A DNA stretch of 31,738 nucleotides. It comes from XYA12-FULL-58-9 sp001798605. Its GTDB lineage: Bacteria > Myxococcota > XYA12-FULL-58-9. The notes beneath the pieces are model-generated. The model did not search any database. It was not told where the DNA came from and saw only the letters and a program-made list of their open reading frames with translations. The translations under genes and the position numbers were made by a program. This document shows, in pieces, positions 1 through 6,760 of this stretch (positions are counted from its first letter, which is position 1; every line of letters begins with the position of its first letter). Where the stretch lies: assembly GCA_036736205.1 (NCBI GenBank), contig DAINMX010000057.1:1-31738 (forward strand), in the 5' to 3' direction.

Positions 1-52
1 TGACCCCGACTACCCGATCTTGCCCTGCCCGAACGAGATTGCGTGGTGACGC

Positions 53-169
53 ATGACTCAGCGAATCTGCCTTGTGGTCTGCCTGTCTTGTGCTCTGACC
101 TACACGGGCGAAAAGGACTGCGAGCCTCGTTGTGCCGGCCAGTGCTGTAATGATGATGGGGTGGCGTGA
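53..169 (+). CDS. Possible small Cys-rich lipoprotein-like ORF (38 aa), doubtful
   Basis: An ATG at 53 opens a 38-codon frame ending in TGA at 167-169. The N-terminus is short and hydrophobic (ICLVVCLSCAL), with a Cys that could be a lipobox Cys, followed by CEPRCAGQCCNDDG. That tail resembles the first half of the CxPxCxGxxCGDDGCGG repeats found in secreted proteins of myxobacteria-like genomes, so this may be a truncated remnant rather than a working gene. The ribosome-binding site is weak (GGTGA just upstream). Another frame (2-49) reads into a stop and could be the C-terminal end of an upstream gene cut by the window edge. Very short, so low confidence. Confidence 0.25.
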   Translation: MTQRICLVVCLSCALTYTGEKDCEPRCAGQCCNDDGVA

Positions 170-174
170 CATCC

Positions 175-957
175 TCAACGACGTCGGACACGGTGCAATG
201 CAAAGGCAGCGTAACCCGCCGCCGGCCAGATCACAGATGACAGGTAGAGAAAATTGATTACCTTGCCGGGACCATCGAATGTGCCGTCGCGCAGAACAGC
301 CACAATCATGGCCAACCCGATTCCCACGCATAGGACCAATGCAAAACCACCGCTCAACAACCAAAAGCGGCGTAGGTGTCCCATGCCCGTTTTCCGTGCC
401 TCAGGATTGGACGGCAGGGTCTCCTTATCGGTTCGACTGATTCCCACTGCATTAGGCGACATTCTCAGCAACTGATGCAACGATTGGTCGGCGTCATTTG
501 GCCGGAGCTGGATCTGATGTCGGCTGCGCCCAATGATCACCAGAGGAACATGCAGAGGAGCCTCCTCACCGCGCAACCGTTGACCCAATGAACCAACTCG
601 AAGCATCTCGATTTCCCGGAGAGGAACTCGGATCCGTGGCCACAACGGCCCCATTACCAGCTGGTCATCCTCCACCCGCAACCACCATGTCAGACGCCGA
701 GAACTCACAGCAACGCTAGGCAGCACAGAGACGATGACGCAGACAACAAGGAGCTCACCCAAGACATCATCACCAAGACCGACAGCAGCACCGGCAATGA
801 CAGCAGGAAGGCTCAGGGCCATGCTCCACCCGACAACAAGCAGCGGAAAGATCAACAACAGCATGCCGACATCTGCGACCCGCTGTAACAATGGTGCTCT
901 AGCGACCACCAATCGTTGTTGGGTTTGGGACTTTTCGCGGTGTTTCGATTCACTCAT
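175..957 (-). CDS. Membrane protein with a central soluble beta-rich domain, unknown function
   Basis: About 260 aa from the ATG at 957 (MSESKHRE); an ATG at 978 is the alternative. The open frame extends further upstream but would overlap the next gene, so a start after that gene's stop (1004) is preferred. Two hydrophobic segments lie near residues 30-60 and 65-83, and two more near 200-225 and 235-255. Between them is a soluble stretch (WWLRVEDDQLVMGPLWPRIR, then PLREIEMLRVG) whose alternating pattern resembles the bacterial PH-like (bPH) domains inserted between membrane helices. That domain reading is inference from pattern. It lies downstream of, and on the same strand as, the basic H1-like gene. 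No recognised enzymatic motif. Confidence 0.65.
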   Translation of the reverse strand: MSESKHREKSQTQQRLVVARAPLLQRVADVGMLLLIFPLLVVGWSMALSLPAVIAGAAVGLGDDVLGELLVVCVIVSVLPSVAVSSRRLTWWLRVEDDQLVMGPLWPRIRVPLREIEMLRVGSLGQRLRGEEAPLHVPLVIIGRSRHQIQLRPNDADQSLHQLLRMSPNAVGISRTDKETLPSNPEARKTGMGHLRRFWLLSGGFALVLCVGIGLAMIVAVLRDGTFDGPGKVINFLYLSSVIWPAAGYAAFALHRVRRR

Positions 958-1003
958 TGGGTGGTTCGAGCGCACCATACCCGAAACCCCATCCCACAAT
1001 GAC

Positions 1004-1516
1004 TCACGATTGGCGGAGAATGAATTTCCTTCCAGCGCCTTTGCCCATGGGAGCCAATTGGTTTTCTGCTTGCAGCTTGCTTGCTGCACCCGTCCAGTGC
1101 GGAGCGATCGCGGGATTGACGGCTAAGATTTCCTTTTTGGTCCATTCCCGACCAGGTTCGCTGCGAACGATCTTGAGAATTCCATGAACAGCCTGAGCAA
1201 TCGCCTCGGCTTTTGCTTCCTTGCCAATTCGCGCTCTCCTTTTGCCAATCTTCTTTGAATGGCCGCGCCTCTTTGCCTTTTTTGTTGCGAGAGTTGGGAA
1301 GACGTCGGCGATCATTATTTTAGAAAGAAATGGTTTCACCTCAGGATTATCAAGAGCCAAATAGAGGTCTTCGGCTGATCTGAACTTAGGTACGAGATCC
1401 TTGAGCAAGCCTATGATTAGTGTTTGTTTTTGGATGTTTATTTTTTTATCCAACAGCTCTTTGATATCTGCCACGAGATTCTCCTGTCCATTCAGTGTAT
1501 GGGACAATTCTTTCAA
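1004..1516 (-). CDS. Small basic protein with a histone-H1-like C-terminal half
   Basis: 170 aa, starting at a TTG (1516). No in-frame ATG occurs until well inside the protein, and a GGAG-like site lies about a dozen bases upstream. The N-terminal half is helical and charged (KELLDKKINIQKQTLIIGLL). A strongly basic linker follows (TKKAKRRGHSKKIGKRRARI), then a compact C-terminal region (EWTKKEILAVNP, LAPMGKGAGRKFIL) that looks like a small winged-helix or DNA-binding fold. Overall it suggests a nucleic-acid-binding or nucleoid-type protein; I cannot name a family. The gene is A/T richer than its surroundings. It is followed on the same strand by the membrane-protein gene, about 45 bases away. 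Confidence 0.6.
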   Translation of the reverse strand: MKELSHTLNGQENLVADIKELLDKKINIQKQTLIIGLLKDLVPKFRSAEDLYLALDNPEVKPFLSKIMIADVFPTLATKKAKRRGHSKKIGKRRARIGKEAKAEAIAQAVHGILKIVRSEPGREWTKKEILAVNPAIAPHWTGAASKLQAENQLAPMGKGAGRKFILRQS

Positions 1517-1735
1517 CTATTGAGAAGTGCACTCCAGCATGGCCTCACATCAGATTAGCTGGAGCCGCCGGTCCCCTGCAAACGCGGCACCAATCTCCGC
1601 AAAACGTTGCGTGTTCAAACCACACGAAACGGAACCGACCACGGGGCATCTTGCCATCAATCTCGGCGGACTGGAATCTCAAAATTGCATTCGTGATCCC
1701 TTCCCTGCATGGTAGATCCTCGTGCGGGAGGTTTC

Positions 1736-2845
1736 ATGCCCAGAACATTGTTGCTCCTCGCCTTGCTCTGCAGCGGTTGTGAATCGCTGTTTACGACCTG
1801 GGATGAACGGGAGTCTTTTCCCATTCTCGCAGTCGACGGGGCTACCCAACCTACAACCCCAAACCCTTTGCGGCTGCGGGTGATGACCTGGAACATCAAG
1901 TACGGGGCTGGGCGCGCAAATTTTTGGTTCGACATGTGGGGCGATCGCACCGAGATGCCACTCGCCGAGGTCGAAGAGAACATGCAGGGGCTCTATGACC
2001 TCATCGGGGAAGTCGACCCCGACATCCTGGTGACCGAGGAGATCGAGATCAACTCCCGTCGCTCGGCCTACTACGACATGGTCATGGGCATCCTCGAAAA
2101 CACCGACCTGCAATGGGCAGCCTACGTGCCGACCTGGCAGAGCCGCTATGTTCCCACAGAGGGACTCGGCCGCGTCAACATGGGAAACTGCATCTTCTCC
2201 AAGTTCCGCATCATCGGCAACGAGCGCATCGCCCAAGTCGACCGAACTGATCAAGATTTCCTCACCGCATCGTTCTACCTGCATCGCGCAGTGGGGCGCG
2301 CAGAGATCGAGGTAGGCAACGACTTGGTGACGGTGTTTTCAGCGCACACCGAGGCCTATGATCGAGATCGCACCAACCACAAGCAACAGCAGCAAATACT
2401 CGAACTGATGCGTGAGGAGAGGAACCCCTTCGTCATGGCTGGAGACCTCAACGCCTTGCCTCCCGGCTCCATCAAGACCGAGAAGTTCAATGACGAGGCC
2501 CCTGCGTCGATCGGTACCGAATTCGAGCAGCCACCGTATGACCCCACCGACCTGCAACCATTCTACGACGACTACCTCGAGGCCATTGACCTGGCTCGCT
2601 ATGGCACATCCGAAGCTGAGCAATCGCGGTACTACACCCACTCGGTGATTGGCGCAGATCAGATGGGTGCCAACAACGAGCCGGGCTTTTGGAATCGACG
2701 CTTGGACTACATGTTTACCGCAGCCCCACAAGGTTGGACCGCCACCGACGTGCTTCAACAGCCCGGCGATGCGGGCATCATCTCCGTGCCCATGGATCTT
2801 TCGGACCATTGCCCGGTCATCGGCACCTGGGAGATTCAACCATGA
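1736..2845 (+). CDS. Endonuclease/exonuclease/phosphatase (EEP) superfamily lipoprotein
   Basis: 369 aa from the ATG at 1736. An upstream in-frame ATG at 1709 is less likely because GGGAGG (1726-1731) sits just before 1736. Residues 1-15 form a lipoprotein signal with lipobox LCSGC (Cys15). All EEP active-site motifs are present: TWNIKYG (Asn53), EEIE (Glu101/102), SAHTE (His204), GDLNA (Asp237, Asn239), RLDYMF (Asp324) and the terminal SDHCP (His358). The family cleaves phosphodiester or phosphomonoester bonds with Mg2+. Here the enzyme would be membrane-anchored and face the periplasm or outside, so the substrate could be extracellular DNA, a sphingomyelin-type lipid or an inositol phosphate; sequence alone does not decide. 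Its stop overlaps the next gene's start by ATGA, implying co-translation. Confidence 0.88.
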   Translation: MPRTLLLLALLCSGCESLFTTWDERESFPILAVDGATQPTTPNPLRLRVMTWNIKYGAGRANFWFDMWGDRTEMPLAEVEENMQGLYDLIGEVDPDILVTEEIEINSRRSAYYDMVMGILENTDLQWAAYVPTWQSRYVPTEGLGRVNMGNCIFSKFRIIGNERIAQVDRTDQDFLTASFYLHRAVGRAEIEVGNDLVTVFSAHTEAYDRDRTNHKQQQQILELMREERNPFVMAGDLNALPPGSIKTEKFNDEAPASIGTEFEQPPYDPTDLQPFYDDYLEAIDLARYGTSEAEQSRYYTHSVIGADQMGANNEPGFWNRRLDYMFTAAPQGWTATDVLQQPGDAGIISVPMDLSDHCPVIGTWEIQP

Positions 2846-3639
2846 GTCGGCGTGCTTCTTCTCTCGTGGCCTTTCTCGCTTCAGTCGCCTCTTCAGTCGC
2901 CTCTTCCTCATCAGCATGGGCCCTGTGCTCACGGGACACTGCGGAGATTGGCAGCTGCGGTGACTACTCCATCGGCGTGTTTGCGCCGCTTGTCTATGAC
3001 ATCAACGACAACCTCGCCGTACGCGGGCACCCCCTAACCTTTTTCGTCGCCCCCAACGCCGTCCTAGAGGTGAATCACGGCGGGCTCGGACCGGTTCGGC
3101 TCAAGGGTGAGTACGGACTGTCGGTGCCAACCGGCGGCATGATGTTGCTGCAGGGCTTCGTCTTTCCCACCTGGGATCACTCCGACCGCCAGGTCGGTTG
3201 GTTCCTGGTACCGCGGGCCGGCGTCGTTGCGAGCCTGTGGCGAGGTGAACCGCACGTGCTCAGCGGACGCGTCAACCTCGCCGTGGGCGTGCCCCTGACA
3301 CACAGCGACGCAACACCCCTGGGCGGCATCGCCCCATTGGAGCTGTTGTTCGCACCCGTGTTGGCATCCTATCGCGCACAGATCGGTGTCGATTATGACC
3401 GGTCTCTGCTTCCCTGGTTACGGGCTCGTGCCGGTGTCGATGTCTTTGCCTTCGGCGACGCTCCAGCTATCACCCTGCGCGCCAACCTCGGCGTCGACAT
3501 CGCCGTCGGTGAGTGGAGCCGGTTCCTCGTCGGCTGTGTGTGGTGGAACTCTGACACAGGTGCCATCGATCTAGAGTCCCACGAGTCCGCGCGCTCCAAT
3601 GATTTCTTGCCCACCGTCGATTTCATCTGGGCGGGCTAG
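2842..3639 (+). CDS. Secreted outer-membrane barrel-like protein, unknown function
   Basis: 265 aa from the ATG at 2842, which overlaps the EEP gene stop (ATGA), so the two are translationally coupled. Residues 1-27 are an Ala/Ser-rich signal peptide ending in SAWA. The mature part is made of short alternating polar/hydrophobic strands rich in Gly and aromatic residues (VRLKGEYGLSVPTGG, LRARAGVDVFAF, ITLRANLGVDIAV), as expected for an outer-membrane beta-barrel. Two Cys near the N-terminus (CSRDTAEIGSC) could form a disulfide. No named family recognised. The pairing with a lipoprotein phosphodiesterase suggests a shared surface function, which is inference. Confidence 0.75.
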   Translation: MSRRASSLVAFLASVASSVASSSSAWALCSRDTAEIGSCGDYSIGVFAPLVYDINDNLAVRGHPLTFFVAPNAVLEVNHGGLGPVRLKGEYGLSVPTGGMMLLQGFVFPTWDHSDRQVGWFLVPRAGVVASLWRGEPHVLSGRVNLAVGVPLTHSDATPLGGIAPLELLFAPVLASYRAQIGVDYDRSLLPWLRARAGVDVFAFGDAPAITLRANLGVDIAVGEWSRFLVGCVWWNSDTGAIDLESHESARSNDFLPTVDFIWAG

Positions 3640-3738
3640 CTCGCAGCCAACCACCAACGTCAACGATTCTCAGAGTCGGTCTGCGTAACGAGTGCCGGCT
3701 TTTCGTCGATGCAAGGCTCATCTAGAAACGGCTCAACC

Positions 3739-4071
3739 TCACGGATTTTCCGCGGAACCCGCGTCGATGCATGCGTCGAGCTTATCCTTTTCAGAATCAC
3801 AAGCATCCCCAGACTCGAGCTTGTCCTTTTCAGAGTCGCACGTTGAATTCTCGGCGAGGCAATCCATGCGGGCGTCCCATTCGTCCCCGCAGTCATAGAC
3901 ATCGGCCACACTTGCCTCACCGGTCCGCTTCTCGACGCAGGCATCTTCGTCCAGATCATTGCCGCCCTCACACTTTGCCCACTGCTCGCAGTAGTCACCC
4001 ACGGAGCCACCACAGCCCGTGAAAGCAAACATGCCTGCCGCCACGACAATCCACTTCAATCTTTGCATCAT
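3739..4071 (-). CDS. Small Cys-rich lipoprotein with an internal 13-residue duplication
   Basis: About 110 aa from the ATG at 4071 (adjacent ATGs at 4068 and 4083 are possible). A GAGG at 4078-4081 on the coding strand is well spaced for 4071 or 4068. The signal ends in lipobox FTGC (Cys20). The mature protein is acidic with nine Cys in all (for example DYCEQWAKCEGG, ADVYDCGDEWDARMDC), a pattern seen in many small secreted lipoproteins of deltaproteobacterial genomes. Near the C-terminus CDSEKDKLESGDA is repeated as CDSEKDKLDACIDA, encoded by a 39-bp direct repeat. It is divergent from the OPT transporter gene. Function unknown. Confidence 0.75.
   Translation of the reverse strand: MMQRLKWIVVAAGMFAFTGCGGSVGDYCEQWAKCEGGNDLDEDACVEKRTGEASVADVYDCGDEWDARMDCLAENSTCDSEKDKLESGDACDSEKDKLDACIDAGSAENP
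3777..3854 (-). repeat. Two-copy 39-bp direct repeat inside the Cys-rich lipoprotein gene
   Basis: The stretch beginning CGAGCTTATCCTTTTCAG at 3777 recurs 39 bases later at 3816 with a few substitutions. It encodes 13 residues (CDSEKDKL plus a variable tail) and keeps the frame. The copies differ at several bases, so the duplication is not brand new. Confidence 0.75.
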
Positions 4072-4086
4072 CTCTCGCCTCATCTG

Positions 4087-4142
4087 CTTGACTGCCAGGA
4101 AAAGCCGTTGCCACCTTGCATGGGAAATGTTGATCAGTCAAG
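4087..4142. promoter_or_regulatory. Separated 8-bp inverted repeat in a divergent intergenic region
   Basis: CTTGACTG at 4087-4094 and its exact reverse complement CAGTCAAG at 4135-4142 flank 40 bases in the gap between the lipoprotein gene and the OPT gene. Both arms sit where promoters of the divergent genes would lie. This could be a pair of regulator half-sites or chance. No good -35/-10 pair is visible. Confidence 0.25.
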
Positions 4143-4230
4143 CGAAGAGACGACGGGACGACGGGCAGTGGTAGTGTGTTGTTGGCGTGTCCCCCTTGTG
4201 TCTCCCCCAACTTTGACGCTTGATGAGACC

Positions 4231-6036
4231 ATGGCTGCCGGAGACGACGTAACCACCCAATGGCCGAACGCGCCGATGGAGGGCAATGGCGGCTCAGAGT
4301 TCACCCCGAGAGCTGTCATCACCGGTGCCTGCGTCGGTGCGGTCTTGTCGTTGTGTAACCTCTACGCCGGACTGAAAACCAGCTGGACCCTCAACATGTC
4401 CATCGTCGCAGCCCTGGTCGGCGCGGCCTTATGGCAAGGGCTGGCAAGCGCCAAGCTCGCAAGACCCTGGGGATTGTTGGAAAACAACATCAACCAGACC
4501 GCCGCCTCTGCTGCGGCGTCCATGCCATCGGCGGGCTTGGTGGCCGCCGTTCCCGCTTTGGCCCTACTCACCGGCCAGACCCTCTCATGGATTGAGTTGG
4601 TGTGTTGGACCGCGTCGGTGAGTCTGTTTGGCGTCGCCGCCGCCGCCCTGTTGCGCCATCAACTCCTCGTCGTCGATGCCCTACCCTTCCCCTTCGGCGT
4701 CGCCATCGGCGAGACCTTGAAAGAGATGTACGCGAGCACCCGCGTCGCCGCCGAGCGATTGCGAATGTTCTTAGTCGGTGCCCTGGTGGGCTCGGCATCG
4801 GTCCTCGTCATCAAGCTCGCGGACCTCGGCATGTTGTCAGCGCGAGCCGCCTGGGCAATCAAGCACAGTGACCGAACTGTTTCTCTCAAGAATCTTGGTT
4901 TTGCCCTCGACCCATCGCCTTTGATGCTCGCCGTCGGTGCCCTGGTGGGACCACGCATCGGCACCTCACTGCTCCTCGGCACCATCCTGTCATGGGGCCT
5001 TCTCGCCCCCGTAGCACTGGACGCCAGCTGGACGACCCCGGGACCCAACGCCGATGTCCTCTGGTATGGAGCATTGAACCGCTGGATGGTCTGGCCCGCC
5101 GTGGCTGTTACCGTTTCCGCATCCCTCACCGGTTTTCTGTGGAAACTGCCGCGGGTGGTCATGCATTTTCGCGAGTCCCGCCGACAGGACACCACCATTA
5201 AGGAAGACAACAACTGGCTCATTGTCCTCGCCTGCGGCTCGGGCCTGGCCGCGGTCATTGCCCAAGTTCTCTTCTTCGACATCCCTCCCGTCGCCGCCGT
5301 CGTCGCTGTCGTGATGACCTTCGTTCTCGCCATGGTCGCCGCCCGGGTCTCCGGTGAAACCGGTGTCAGCCCCGTGGGGCCCATGGGCAAGGTCACGCAG
5401 CTTGCCTTCGGTGCTGCCATGCCCCAGCAACCGGTGGTAAGCCTCATGGCCGCCAACGTCACCGCAGGCGCAGCAAACCAGTGCGCGGATCTGATGGACG
5501 ACCTCAAGGCGGGCTCGATGATGGGTGCCAAGCCCCGTTTGCAGGCCCTAGCCCAAACCATCGGCGTGATCGCCGGTGCCATGGTCGCATGTGCCGCCTA
5601 CCTCTTGCTCATCCACAACCCGCAGACCGATCTTCTTAGCGAACAGTGGCCAGCCCCAGCCGCCGCTTCGTGGAAGGCCGTCGCCGAAGTATGCCAGAGT
5701 GGTCTCGCCTCCCTTCCCCCTGGTGCCAAAGAAGCGGCGATACTCGGCATTTGTCTCGGCGTCATCATCGCGAGCACAGAGGCCCTAGCGCCCAAACACA
5801 TCGCCAAATTCCTCCCCAGCGCCACGAGCATCGGCCTCGCCATGTTGATCCCTGCCCCTTACTCCATATCCGCCTTCGCCGGCGGTCTCATCGCATCGGC
5901 CGCAAATCGTTCTGCCAAGAGTTGGACCGCCCGCTTCCTTGTCGTCACCGCCGCTGGCATCATCGCCGGAGAAAGCTTGGCAGGATTTTCCGGAGCGATA
6001 GGTGAGGTACTCGGCTCCGCATTCGGTGGACCTTGA
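4231..6036 (+). CDS. OPT-family oligopeptide/metal-chelate transporter
   Basis: 601 aa from the ATG at 4231 (MAAGDDVTT). The open frame runs further upstream but lacks hydrophobic or family-like sequence there. The protein is almost entirely hydrophobic, with about 14-16 membrane segments. The N-terminal motif around ITGACVGAVLSLCNLYAGLK matches the conserved first-helix region of the bacterial OPT family, and the later stretches PLPFPFGVAIGETLKEMY and GETGVSPVGPMGK fit the family too. OPT proteins are proton-coupled importers of small peptides, siderophore-like metal chelates or glutathione; the substrate cannot be told from sequence. It is followed 34 bases downstream by cysC on the same strand, so they may be co-transcribed. 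Confidence 0.88.
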   Translation: MAAGDDVTTQWPNAPMEGNGGSEFTPRAVITGACVGAVLSLCNLYAGLKTSWTLNMSIVAALVGAALWQGLASAKLARPWGLLENNINQTAASAAASMPSAGLVAAVPALALLTGQTLSWIELVCWTASVSLFGVAAAALLRHQLLVVDALPFPFGVAIGETLKEMYASTRVAAERLRMFLVGALVGSASVLVIKLADLGMLSARAAWAIKHSDRTVSLKNLGFALDPSPLMLAVGALVGPRIGTSLLLGTILSWGLLAPVALDASWTTPGPNADVLWYGALNRWMVWPAVAVTVSASLTGFLWKLPRVVMHFRESRRQDTTIKEDNNWLIVLACGSGLAAVIAQVLFFDIPPVAAVVAVVMTFVLAMVAARVSGETGVSPVGPMGKVTQLAFGAAMPQQPVVSLMAANVTAGAANQCADLMDDLKAGSMMGAKPRLQALAQTIGVIAGAMVACAAYLLLIHNPQTDLLSEQWPAPAAASWKAVAEVCQSGLASLPPGAKEAAILGICLGVIIASTEALAPKHIAKFLPSATSIGLAMLIPAPYSISAFAGGLIASAANRSAKSWTARFLVVTAAGIIAGESLAGFSGAIGEVLGSAFGGP

Positions 6037-6070
6037 GTCTGCTATGATGTATCCCAAACACAGGTGAACC

Positions 6071-6706
6071 ATGACGGACAACCATGAACGGCGGATCACG
6101 CGACCGCACCCCAATCTCGTTTGGCACAACGCGGTGGTGCGCACACAGCAGCGAGAAAAGGCCTTAGGGCAAAGTGGCTGCGTCGTCTGGTTGACGGGCC
6201 TCTCGGGAGTTGGCAAGTCGACCTTGGCCGTCAACCTCGACAAGGCGTTGTACGATCGGGGCAAGCACTCCTTCATTCTCGATGGCGACAACGTGCGGCA
6301 CACCCTGTGTGCAGACCTCGGGTTCTCCGCCTCGGACAGAGCAGAAAACATTCGACGGGTAAGCCAAGTGTCCCGTTTGTTCCGCGATGCGGGCATGATC
6401 TGCATCGTCGCGTTTATCTCGCCTTTCAGGGAAGATCGCGACCGCGCAAGAAAGATCATCGGTGACGACCGCTTTGTTGAAGCCTATCTCGAGGCCCCCT
6501 TGTCGGTGTGCGAAGAACGGGACCCGAAGGGACTCTACGCCAAAGTGAGGGCTGGGGAGATCTCTGAGTTCACAGGGATCAGCTCTCCCTACGAAGTCCC
6601 AGAGAACCCCGAAATCGTCTTGCACACGGCTGACGAATCTATCGGCGAGTCCGTGAATCGAATGCTAACGTTTCTCGACACCAAAGGTCTGGTGAAGATC
6701 TCATAG
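6071..6706 (+). CDS. cysC: Adenylylsulfate (APS) kinase
   Basis: 211 aa, with AGGTGA just upstream of the ATG. It phosphorylates adenosine 5'-phosphosulfate to PAPS with ATP in the cytoplasm, for sulfate assimilation or sulfation. Family motifs are intact: P-loop GLSGVGKST (residues 43-51), DGDNVRH (71-77), the FISPFREDR loop (115-123), and DPKGLYAKVRAGEI followed by FTGISSPYE (151-175), the lid and APS-binding region. Length is normal for a stand-alone CysC. No ATP sulfurylase (cysD/cysN/sat) or PAPS reductase is present in the window, so it is an orphan here. It may serve PAPS-dependent sulfation or partner with a sulfurylase elsewhere. It lies behind the OPT transporter. Confidence 0.95.
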   Translation: MTDNHERRITRPHPNLVWHNAVVRTQQREKALGQSGCVVWLTGLSGVGKSTLAVNLDKALYDRGKHSFILDGDNVRHTLCADLGFSASDRAENIRRVSQVSRLFRDAGMICIVAFISPFREDRDRARKIIGDDRFVEAYLEAPLSVCEERDPKGLYAKVRAGEISEFTGISSPYEVPENPEIVLHTADESIGESVNRMLTFLDTKGLVKIS

Positions 6707-6760
6707 GACCCTGCGTCGCGACAACCCAACGCACATGGGCCGCTCAGTGGGGCGACCCGC

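Noticed and set aside
4659..5582. Minus-strand 307-codon frame opposite the OPT transporter
   Set aside because: Antisense to a clear membrane transporter; composition (Arg/Thr-rich) is that of a GC-rich shadow frame.
6707..6760. Possible terminator between cysC and the convergent lipoprotein gene
   Set aside because: The repeated CCGCTCAGT is a direct, not inverted, repeat, and there is no stable hairpin followed by T residues.
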